This document shows, in pieces, positions 20,513 through 28,160 of a DNA stretch of 64,000 nucleotides. The number at the start of each line of letters is the position of its first letter. Position 1 is the first letter of the stretch. The stretch is from Kiritimatiellia bacterium (GTDB lineage Bacteria > Verrucomicrobiota > Kiritimatiellia > CAIVKH01). Location of the stretch: NCBI GenBank assembly GCA_027493775.1, contig JAOSKE010000001.1, positions 310,001-374,000 of the forward strand. The letters are read 5' to 3'. The notes under the pieces are model-generated. The model saw only the letters and a program-made list of their open reading frames with translations. It was not told the origin of the DNA and searched no databases. The translations under genes and the position numbers were made by a program.

Positions 20513-20559
20513 TTCCAAGGGTTGGAAACGTGGTTGGAAATGACTTCCAAGGATTGGAA
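20513..20559. repeat. Pair of TTCCAANNNTTGGAA palindromes, 32 bp apart
   Basis: Two perfect 15-bp palindromes at 20513-20527 (centre GGG) and 20545-20559 (centre GGA), starting exactly 32 bp apart, just after the prepilin-like gene stop. The same unit and spacing recur at 25451-25560 and 44373-44419. Confidence 0.85.
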
Positions 20560-21081
20560 ATTTGGTTGAAGATTGATAATTGATGGGGATGCAATGAGTC
20601 GTTCGTGGTGAGTTACCTGACGGAACCTATTCTCTCAATCCCGCGGTCAGCGCCCGCAGCTACAAAGAACAACCCATTGAGAAGGGCCTGACCGCCCTCC
20701 TTTGCGAAGACGCTCCGGCGGATAGACCGAGGACGGTCTAAACGTTCACGACAAAACCCACACGCAACAAAATCGGATCATTCCCTCCGATCTCAAGCTC
20801 TTCACCCAATCCCCGGCGCGCCCAGCGGTCGCGCCCTACCAACCACAGCGAAATCGTGAGCAAAATGGTAAATCCCTTTCCGCGTCCTTCTGCGTGTTTC
20901 CGTGGTTAAAAACCCTTCATATCTCGCCATGCGCTTTGTGTCTTTTGTGCTTTCTGTGGTTAAATGAAATCCCTGCGGCGCGCCCAGCGGTCGCGCCCTA
21001 CCTCACTAGGCGCAATCGTGAGCAACAGGGTTCCTGCACCTCTAAAAATCCGTTCCGCGGCCTTCTGCGGTTAAAAATTCA
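20560..21081. other. Gene-free stretch with an exact 26-bp direct repeat
   Basis: No credible coding sequence. It contains two identical 26-bp copies at 20815-20840 and 20977-21002 (each beginning GGCGCGCCCAGCGG and ending CGCGCCCTACC), 162 bp apart, each able to form a short GGCGCG/CGCGCC hairpin. Less exact matches around them (ATCGTGAGCAA and CCTTCTGCG, once per unit) suggest a decayed tandem duplication. Confidence 0.6.
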
Positions 21082-21788
21082 TCACGCGGAACGGATTTGG
21101 CGGCGGGCCAGAACTTTTTCCCCGTTGACAAGCAGACGCCAGGAAAAGGCGAAAAGGAGGGAAAGGAGCAGGACGGATGCGGCGCGCTCTGCGAGTTTAC
21201 GCTCTTTATTCGTGGCGGCGCTGAATATTCCAAAGATGGTTAGAAGCATTAATAACCCCGTTGCTATTTTCAAGATTCCGACGATGGGACCGACGAAGAG
21301 ATTGTTGAAGCGGATGGAGTAGGCGAAGGTGATTACGGCGGAGAGGATGGCGCAGCCCAGCGTGGCCATGAAAAAATAATGCGGAATAATTAACTCGCCG
21401 CGTATGGCTGTTCCCGAGAAGGCAATTTCTTCAAGCGGAGTGCCATCTGGCGCGAGGAGTTTGGCGAGGATGATGCCGATGAGAGGGAAGAGGAAAATCG
21501 CCATCGCCCAGCAGGCATCGGCGACGTTGTAATAGAAGACCACACGCCGCGTCGCCACGAGGGCCAGGACAAGGATTAGGAGGGCGCCGAGTGCGAGGGC
21601 GAAGGTTTGCAGCGCCTGCGTTTTTGAACGTCCGAAAGCCCCTTGATTTCTGCAATTTGCGCGTCCACGTAGGACTCAACGGTGCGTTCTGATTGCGACT
21701 CGGTGTTTGTGTCCGCGTTCTGCGCAAAGACTGAGTCTGCACAAAGGGCAAACAGCGCCACCGTGATCACCGCGAAAAATTGTTTCAT
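21082..21788 (-). CDS. Multi-pass membrane protein of unknown function (frameshifted)
   Basis: The reading starts at ATG 21788 with a signal peptide (FFAVITVALFALCADSVFA|QN) and a short periplasmic helix. It breaks at a T5 run (21621-21625). With one more base it continues as QALQTFALALGALLILVLALV and then four or five further hydrophobic helices to the stop at 21082. The reconstructed protein is about 236 residues. The family is not recognised. The frame break is probably a sequence error because both halves are membrane-protein-like and join exactly at the homopolymer. Confidence 0.6.
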
Positions 21789-21968
21789 AAATAACTCCTT
21801 CCTCCCTCTCCCGAATACTGCGGCTTGAGGTGAGCAAATCCAATAGCGAACTTGTGATTTAATCCGTTCTGGAGCAGACGGAAAGAAGGGCATTGCGGCT
21901 TCATTTTTGCATTCGAGGACGAGTGGGGGTAGGTTGGCGCCGTAGGAGTTTCATAGAAAGGCCTGATT

Positions 21969-22580
21969 ATGATCCTTAAGTCTCGATCATTTTTTGATGA
22001 GGCGCCAACCATTGTAATGCACGATGCGTTGGGCCAGTTCCTAGGCGCGACGGAGGATGGTTTGATTGAGTATCAATACGCAGACGCGGTCGCGCTGGCG
22101 GGCCATTCCTGTCCGACCGTCGCTGCGGCATGGTTGATGACGCGATCCGCCCTGAGCCATTTGTATCCCGATTCCGTTCCGGAACGCGGCGAGGTGGCGG
22201 TCGCATGGCGCGATCCGCGAACAAGCGGAGTCACGGGTGTGATGGCATCGGTTGCGCAGCTAGTGACGGGCGCGGCAGATGAGAGTGGGTTCAAGGGGAT
22301 CGCTGGAAATTTCCAACGCAGTGAGCTGATGTCGTTTGAGGCACCGATTCGGGGAGATGTTCGATTCACACGCAAAGATAACGGTGTGAGCGTGGAAGTG
22401 TCGGCGAATGTCGGCAAGGTGCCGATGGATCCGAAGATGCGCGAGTTATTGATTCTTTGCCTGACCGGCGATGCCACGCCCGAGGATGCGCGAGCGTTTG
22501 GGAGCGCCTGGCAGGTGCGCGTATCCAAGTTGCTTTTAGAACATGCAGACGATCCTGAAGTGATTGTTGTCCACCCGTAA
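21969..22580 (+). CDS. FmdE-like domain protein
   Basis: 203 residues. The block GHSCPTVAAAWLMTR is reminiscent of the GH-x-CP motif of FmdE (formylmethanofuran dehydrogenase subunit E) family proteins, in which His and Cys bind metal. It also contains a SGVTGVMASVAQLVTGA segment and GFKGIAGNFQRSELM. No zinc ribbon follows. It is 24 bp upstream of the AhpD-like gene with a GAAAGGAGA site between them, so they are probably cotranscribed. FmdE-like proteins are seen near molybdenum or sulfur metabolism, but the role here is unknown. Confidence 0.6.
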   Translation: MILKSRSFFDEAPTIVMHDALGQFLGATEDGLIEYQYADAVALAGHSCPTVAAAWLMTRSALSHLYPDSVPERGEVAVAWRDPRTSGVTGVMASVAQLVTGAADESGFKGIAGNFQRSELMSFEAPIRGDVRFTRKDNGVSVEVSANVGKVPMDPKMRELLILCLTGDATPEDARAFGSAWQVRVSKLLLEHADDPEVIVVHP

Positions 22581-22604
22581 AATCGGTCTCGAAAGGAGAA
22601 AACA

Positions 22605-22949
22605 ATGTCCGACACGATTTATCCGAAACCCACCCTTGAGTTTGCGCAGCAACGTCACAAACTCGCGCCCGCGACACACGATGCGTTTGAGGCGTTCAGC
22701 AAACAGGTCTTTGCCGATGGCGCACTTGATGCGAAGACCAAACAGCTCATCGCAGTCGCTGTGGCCCACACGACCCAATGCGGCTACTGCATTCGTGGTC
22801 ATACAAAGGGCGCGTTGCATGCGGGCGCGACGGAGGAGCAAATTATGGAGGCCATCTGGGTCGCAGCCGAAATGCGAGCCGGTGGCGCTTACGCTCATTC
22901 AACGGTCGCGCTGGATGTGATGAACGAAGTGCGGAATCGGAAACAGTAG
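22605..22949 (+). CDS. Carboxymuconolactone decarboxylase/AhpD-like protein
   Basis: 114 residues. The CMD/AhpD active-site block is present: LIAVAVAHTTQCGYCIRGHTKGAL, with the CxxC and His of the alkylhydroperoxidase AhpD core. Small single-domain members are typically hexameric and act as peroxidase reductants or gamma-carboxymuconolactone decarboxylase-like proteins. A GAAAGGAG ribosome-binding site sits before ATG 22605. It forms a two-gene unit with the FmdE-like gene and converges with the HNH-like gene, whose corrected stop lies immediately beyond it. Confidence 0.85.
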   Translation: MSDTIYPKPTLEFAQQRHKLAPATHDAFEAFSKQVFADGALDAKTKQLIAVAVAHTTQCGYCIRGHTKGALHAGATEEQIMEAIWVAAEMRAGGAYAHSTVALDVMNEVRNRKQ

Positions 22950-22950
22950 A

Positions 22951-23521
22951 TTAGCGTAATCGCGCGGCCGGATCGGTGAGACTTTCTTTGTCTAATCGGA
23001 GGTTGGCGAACCATTCGGCGCCGGGGGTGGGGGCGTACGGGCGCAGGGGGTTTCAGTTCGGCCGGTTCTCCTCGCTTGATGGCGAGGCGATAGGCTTTGA
23101 ACTCTGCGGCGATTGCAGGGTCTCTCAAATCACGCGCGTAGCCGCCGCGTCGGACGTGGGCGAGGTAGGCTTGCCAGACATCGGGGTGTCGGAAGCGGGT
23201 ATGGATGCGGAAACGGTGGCAACTTTTGCAGAGGGTATAGACGCCGGGCGGTCCCCATACAAAAGGTTGGCCGTAGTCTTCCGAGTGATACTCGACCAGC
23301 ACATCGGGGTCGTTGCAAAGCATGCACGGGCCGGATGCCTCCGGTAGTTCGCCGCTGGCGAGCTTTTCGTTCGCCACCTTGAGCTTCGCATCGCGCTCTT
23401 CGGGACTGTACCCGTTATACCAGTTCTTAATGACCTGCCCTTCGGCGGTGGATGAGCAGATGAGCGCTGCGATAAGAATGGCGAACAGCGACCCCGGCAA
23501 GTGATTTATCTTCATCCCCAA
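22951..23521 (-). CDS. Exported HNH-like zinc protein (frameshifted)
   Basis: A hydrophobic N-terminus (LFAILIAALICSSTAEG) looks like a signal peptide. Next come two Cys pairs (CMLC and CKSC) around HSEDYGQPFVWGPPGVYTLC, then HRFRIHTRFRHPDVWQAYLAHVRRGG, matching small HNH endonuclease-like proteins. The uncorrected frame ends at 22895 inside the convergent gene. Dropping one base near 23039-23041 gives the tail PTPGAEWFANLRLDKESLTD and a stop at 22951, one base past the neighbour, which supports the correction. The TTG at 23521 has AGGAAGG 8 bp upstream; ATG 23515 is the alternative. Confidence 0.6.
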
Positions 23522-23706
23522 AGAATCGCGCCTTCCTCTTCAAAAGTCCCGCGCATTCTCCCGCGCACACAGAGAATTTTGTGGCAACGGCGGCAGCGGA
23601 AGCATGGTCTCCGCTCAATTTGTGCGCTCCGGCAATTCAGTTGTTTGCCCCACAATTGCCATCCTTCGCGCCCGGTTTCTTTTCCGGACAAGGAAGCCAG
23701 CCGAGA

Positions 23707-23714
23707 TGGCGGAG
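23707..23714 (+). other. Left attachment core (attL)
   Basis: TGGCGGAG at the left island edge, direct repeat of the core inside tRNA-Ser at 41672. Host-type sequence ends and arm A begins here. Confidence 0.6.
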
Positions 23715-24829
23715 ACTCCTTGCCCTCGTGCGAACCGCCGTCCTGGGCGATGAGTAAGCCATAACCGGGACGCCGATTCAAGGTAGTTGTCTTGGTCCTG
23801 GGCGAGCGTGGGGGCGTGTACGGCCCCACGCTCGCCGCTATCGCGGCTCGCTCGCGTATCCCTGGCCGCGTGTCGTGGGGGCGGCCCTCGTCGGTCCTAC
23901 GCTCGCCGCTTCCGTCTCCGTCCGGCTGTCGCCGGACTACGCCGCGACGCGGGCGCGGCTCGCGGTACGTGTCGCCGGTCTGGTGGCGTCGGTGCCGTCC
24001 TACCCCGCAGGGACCGCGCCAGCGAAGCTGTCACGGTCCCTGCTCAAGACCCGTTCCCCGGTCCCGGCGTGGTCGGTGATTCCCTACCCGCACCCGCCGC
24101 GCCAGCGAAGCTGTCACGGCGGCTGCTACCCCGGCCCCGCTCCGCTCCACGCCGTCCGCGTCCCGCAGGGAGACGCGCCGTCACTGCGTTCCGTCACGCT
24201 CCCTGCTTGGCCGCTCCCGGCGTTCCGCTCCGCTGCGTGGTCGGTGGTGCCACCGCTCCGGGCCGGGGACGGCCCTCCGCTGTCGTCCTCCCGCGTGCAA
24301 GCGTCCTCCCCATTCGCTCCGGGCTTGTCATGCCGCGTGCGAGAGGAAGAGCACGCGGCACGCCAAGCCCTCCGCTCCCAGACTCCGCGCCCGGCTGGAC
24401 GCCGGGCTTGGCAAGGTGCGGCGCTGGGCCGCGCCGCTTGTGCGTCGCCCCGCTGGGGCGGGGCCGCTTCCGCCGTCCGCCGGGGGCGGTCGGCGGGCGT
24501 CCGGGCTGGACGCCCGGACGCTCGGCGGCGGTCTTGCGCTGGTCATCCGCTTCCCTTGCTCCGAATCTGCCTCCCGCCGCCGCTCTGTTGCCGCCTCCGG
24601 CTTGCGCCTTCGGCGGTCGGGCCGTCCTCATCGTCCGGCCTCGCCGTCATGCTCCTTGCCTTGCTCTCATCCATCCGCTGCCTGCTGCCTGCCAAGCCGA
24701 AGCCTCGGCGAAGGCTGGTCCGGCCTTCTGCTGACAGACGCCCCGCCGCAGGCGGGGCAGTCAGTCGCCGCCTCCCGGCGGCTCTCGATCCCGGAGGCTC
24801 CGAATCGGCTCCGAATCCGGGCGCGCGCG
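23707..24829. repeat. Inverted-repeat arm A: hairpin-rich non-coding DNA
   Basis: Nearly identical, in inverse orientation, to 37793-38848 with scattered substitutions and small indels. It holds a series of perfect hairpins: 23802-23835 (12-bp stem), 23920-23937 (7 bp), 24007-24043 (10 bp), 24094-24122 (6 bp), 24389-24407 (7 bp), 24497-24521 (10 bp) and 24741-24757 (7 bp). The differences seen between the copies within these hairpins fall in loops and leave stems intact. Long open frames exist on both strands, but a one-base indel near 24131 changes the frame between copies, so protein coding is unlikely. A structured RNA or a DNA-level recombination or replication structure fits better. Confidence 0.75.
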
Positions 24830-26338
24830 AAGAGAAGAGGAGAGGAATCGATGTCCGCGCCTACACGCGGACTTTGGCGGAATCAACCTTGCCCACCCGC
24901 CACCCGGTGGACCTGAAGCCCAGACCCCGGCCTGTCGGCCCCCAAAAGGAAAGCCCGCAGTCAAAAGCCGGATGCCGTCCTCGTAAACTGCGGGTGCATC
25001 CGTCTTTTCACTGCGAGCTTCTCGTGTAGCGGCCGCAAACCGCCTGCGTCAATCGTGCCGCCCTGGCCGTGGCCCTGTCGCCCACCCCCGGCCTGTCGTC
25101 CCGCTTGCCGCAGCCGGTATGCCGCCGCATAGACCCCCCTTGGGTCTTTGGCCCCCCGAGGCGGGGGGCCGACCCGTTGCTTTGGCTCGGCGCGCGGCTC
25201 GCGCGCTGGGGGAGCGCCTGCCAAAGAAGGCAGGGGAGGTTTCCCCTGACCCCTCTTTCAGCGCGCGCGATTTTCAGCCGCCGCATTCCCGCTGCAAACG
25301 CCTATTTCACAATCCCACCGCATTTCCCCGCATCACCCGTCTTCTCACAACACCATCGTTCCGGCCTATGGCCGTCACGATCAGACCCCCGACAAACCGT
25401 CACCGCGCAGACCGCTACGCGGACAGCGCGGATATCCGGCTTGTCCCATCTTCCAATGCTTGGAACTCGTGCTTCGCATGTCTTCCAATCCTTGGAAGAT
25501 TCTGGCGGTTGCCTTCCGAACCTTGGACAGCCTTTGACAAGGACCGTCCAAGCATCGGAAGGCTGTTGAAGTTCAGTTCATTGACCCCGCAAGACTCAGC
25601 GCGTAAAACGCGCCGAGCCTTGCCCCCACGCGCCCGCAACCCGTCAGGCTACCTTCGACGAATCAGGAAGCCTGCCGGTCTGCTCTTCGGCGCTACAGGA
25701 GCGGAGAAGACCCCCGCCACTTTCCGAGTGCCGTTTCTTTGCGCCGTCCGTTCGCGTCCGCCTGTCCTCCATGCCGGTCAACCCTGATGCGAAGCACTCA
25801 CACCAGCCGCGTTACCCTTCGCTTGCGCCAGTGCGCGGCCATTGCGGTCTGTCGGCTGCCGCCGTCGAAGACGCCGGCGTCATCCGCCAGCCCGCAATCG
25901 CCGCTGCGGATGCACTGGCGCAGCCCCAGGAGGGGCACGCTCAGGCAAACGCGGCTGGTGTTCGCCCTTCACCCGTCGCCGCCGAAGACGGCGTCGCCGG
26001 GTTCGGGTCAGGGTTGCCCAGCATTCCGGCCAGTCGGCCGCTTCTCTCCCGTCGCCGCAGAAACGTCACTCCGTAAGTGTCGCCCCCCGGAGCCGCCTTC
26101 AAAGAGCGTGTTGCTCTGCGTCGCCATCCCGGCGGCCCGGGCTGTCGCCGCAGAGTGCGCTACGCCAACACCCTCTTTGATCCGCCTGCGGCGGACCGGC
26201 GCCAAGAACCCCCGGCGCGCCTGTTTCGTCTTGAGACGGCGCGCCGGTCCGTGCGGGCGGCGCAGGCTTGCCCGCACTGGGGTCGCGTTTCGCGCTCCGT
26301 GGTAGGACTCTTGCAAGTCCCCTACAACACATTGTCAG
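24830..26338. other. GC-rich structured non-coding region between arm A and the insertion sequence
   Basis: No convincing gene in 1.5 kb. More perfect hairpins continue the style of arm A: 25150-25170 (9-bp stem, 3-nt loop), extended by 25142-25146/25171-25175, and a GTGCGGGC/GCCCGCAC stem near 26251-26277. A two-helix branched structure is formed by 25824-25834/25912-25922 (11 bp) enclosing 25841-25847/25892-25898 (7 bp). Open frames here are Arg/Pro/Ala-rich and lack recognisable motifs or start signals. Confidence 0.55.
25451..25560. repeat. Four-unit array of 15-bp palindromes with 31-32 bp period
   Basis: Perfect TTCCAANNNTTGGAA at 25451 and 25483, then degenerate units at 25514 (TTCCGAACCTTGGAC) and 25546 (GTCCAAGCATCGGAA). 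Start-to-start spacings are 32, 31 and 32 bp. Units 1 and 4 are nearly complementary to each other. It lies inside the island, while the same units also occur in the chromosome at 20513 and 44373. Confidence 0.85.
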
Positions 26339-26354
26339 GATGCCGAAGTCGCTG
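26339..26354. repeat. Target-site duplication, left copy
   Basis: GATGCCGAAGTCGCTG, identical to 27718-27733, bordering the inverted repeats of the insertion sequence. Confidence 0.8.
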
Positions 26355-27717
26355 TGTCGATAGCAAATAGAAGTGGCCGCTTTTCGTAGCAAGTGATCTG
26401 GCCGCTTTCTGTTTCCGTGATGTTCCCTCCGGCCTCCTGGGGGGAGAGGAGGCCGGAGCGCGACTCAGGCCGCGTCTTTGTCTTCGTTGCCGACCTCGAA
26501 CGTGGCCACCACATGCGGCCCGTATCGGATCACCAGCTTCCCATCCATCTGCTCGCAGACCTTCACCACGCACTTCGCCAAGCTGCTCCGCCACCGCACC
26601 GCCGTGATCTGTAGGACGCGACCCTCGTGCTGGATCGTGTTGTCCCGGTTGACCACCCGCTCCGTCTGCAAGCTGAAGAGCTCGTCCAGGTTCCCCGCAC
26701 GGCAAGGCACGAAGGCGCTGCCTTCTTCCACCGCCTTCCTGCTGAAGCTCCGGTTCATCCGCCCGATAAAGTGTCGCTGGATATACGCATTGGCCGCCGC
26801 CCGGTCCCTGATCCCCCGTAGCTTCAGCTCCTGGGGCAGCCGGCCCTGCCACGTCTGGAACATCCGTTCGATTCGACCCCGGGCCTCCGGGCTGTAGCTC
26901 GGGATGTGCTCAATGCCCAACTGCTTGAGCACCCGCCCGACCTGCGTGAGCCGATGCTTGTCCACCGGCCCGTCCGCCTTCGGCGTCTGGAAGAAGTGGC
27001 TGCCCCGGTCGGTGTATAAACTGCAGAAAAGCCCCTGCTTTTCGATCACTCCTCGCACCGCCCGCAACGTGCTGCGCGTATCCTCCTCTTCCACCAGCTC
27101 CGCCCAGTACACCTCGTTGTTCGCGTCATCCAGCATCAGCATCAGATCGTCCTGCTGCCCCTCCACCCACTCGTGCCGGCTCCCATCGATGAAGAGCATC
27201 ATCCCCGGCATCGGCCGCCGCTCCCGTCGCGTCCGGTGCACCGTCCGCTTCTGTTGCTTGGCCACCAAGCCCGCACCTTGCAGCGCTGTCTTCACCCACG
27301 TGTAGCTCAGCTTGATCTGGTGCTCGTCCTTCAACTGCTCGTGAAAATGCTTCACGTTCCAGCCGTCGTACCGTTCCCGGTAAAGCTTCAGTACCGTCTC
27401 CACCTCTCTCAACGGCACCCGACGGGGGCTCGGCGCTCGCTTCCGCCGGTCGTAGAAGCCCCATCGAACCCGTACACCTCATACCGCCATCTCCACCGCC
27501 TCATCGTTCGCGGCCGTATCCTCAGGATCTCCGCCGCATCCAGCCAACTGATCTTCCCGCTCATCGCCCTCAGGATCACCTCTTGCATCGTCATCGCTCG
27601 CTGCTCCGCCGCTTCAGGATATCCTCCCATGGCCTGTTCCTCCACAGACCTATCCTTCCACGACTTCAGCGGCCACTTCACTTGCTACAACTGCGGCCAT
27701 ATCATTTGCTACCGACA
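26355..27717 (-). mobile_element. ISNCY-type insertion sequence
   Basis: A 1,363-bp element with imperfect terminal inverted repeats of about 50 bp starting TGTCG(A/G)TAGCAAAT. Each end carries two copies of a roughly 25-bp subterminal unit of the form GTAGCAAxTGxxxTGGCCGC, likely transposase-binding sites. It is flanked by a 16-bp direct target duplication, in keeping with the long duplications made by IS1202-like elements. It carries one transposase gene on the minus strand, split by a frame break. It is inserted immediately upstream of the -35 box of the metal-efflux operon. Confidence 0.85.
26465..27681 (-). CDS. ISNCY/IS1202-like DDE transposase (frameshifted)
   Basis: The first part (27681 down to about 27460) contains an HTH that ends RIRPRTMRRWRWRYEVYG. 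The second part has the DDE core: LFIDGSRHEWVEG (Asp), LYTDRGSHFF (Asp) and SPEARGRIERMFQTW (Glu), and a C-terminal beta domain. The two overlap out of frame around a C4 run (27459-27462). One extra base would restore a single protein of about 406 residues through FYDRRKRAPSPRRVPL, which matches the linker of the family. As it stands the transposase is broken, unless frameshifting or a sequence error explains it. Confidence 0.82.
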
Positions 27718-27733
27718 GATGCCGAAGTCGCTG
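27718..27733. repeat. Target-site duplication, right copy
   Basis: GATGCCGAAGTCGCTG, identical to 26339-26354; directly followed by the TTGACA of the next promoter. Confidence 0.8.
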
Positions 27734-27762
27734 TTGACAAGCATGGTTTGGTGTGCCATAGT
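27734..27762 (+). promoter_or_regulatory. Sigma-70-type promoter of the metal-efflux operon
   Basis: TTGACA (27734-27739), 17-bp spacer, CATAGT (27757-27762). The ATG at 27769 is only 7 bp after the -10, so the first transcript would be leaderless or nearly so. The promoter begins at the base after the IS target duplication. Confidence 0.6.
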
Positions 27763-27768
27763 CGTCGC

Positions 27769-28044
27769 ATGTTTTCTGTTGTGAAAGCTTTTGCAATTGC
27801 AGTGACCGCGCTCTTTCTTATAGCGCCGACACTGGCTTCTGCCGATTGCGATGACGCGAATGAGACGGATTGCGCTCCGGTGTGTGTGTGCGTGCGCACT
27901 TGCCACACGGTGGCGGCGCTTCCTGCCCGAGGGCCTGCGACTAGTCTGGCAACGCTAGACACCTGGCGCCTGTGTTTCGCCGTGGATACGTTCATCGGCG
28001 ACCTTCTGCCCGCCGACATCTTCCGACCTCCTGTTGCCTCCTGA
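27769..28044 (+). CDS. Small exported Cys-rich protein leading the metal-efflux operon
   Basis: 91 residues. A signal peptide (VKAFAIAVTALFLIAPTLASA|DC) is followed by a Cys-rich segment (CDDANETDCAPVCVCVRTCH) that could bind metal. Such small periplasmic proteins often precede CzcCBA-type genes, but I cannot assign a named family. It lies about 115 bp upstream of the outer-membrane factor gene. ATG 27769 is chosen because it directly follows the promoter and opens the signal peptide. Confidence 0.65.
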   Translation: MFSVVKAFAIAVTALFLIAPTLASADCDDANETDCAPVCVCVRTCHTVAALPARGPATSLATLDTWRLCFAVDTFIGDLLPADIFRPPVAS

Positions 28045-28160
28045 CGGGCTCCCCGCCCGTATTGTCTCTCGAATCCGTCCCGTCGGCTTTGTGCCGCCGT
28101 GTTTCAGCAGCCCATGCCGACGGACTCAGTGCCAGCAACTCATCACAAACAGGAGAACAC

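Noticed and set aside
23512..23829. Minus-strand frame with CFRCRRCHKIL resembling a zinc ribbon
   Set aside because: It overlaps the HNH-like gene start and runs across the island boundary; the similarity is short and the context does not support a gene.
23787..25029. Long Arg/Pro-rich open reading frames in arm A (and 37653-38768 in arm A')
   Set aside because: The frame is not conserved between the two copies because of a one-base indel near 24131; composition is typical of chance frames in very GC-rich DNA; no start signal or motif.
25451..25560. CRISPR array
   Set aside because: Only four units, each a 15-bp palindrome with degenerate copies, spacers of 16-17 bp, and no cas genes.
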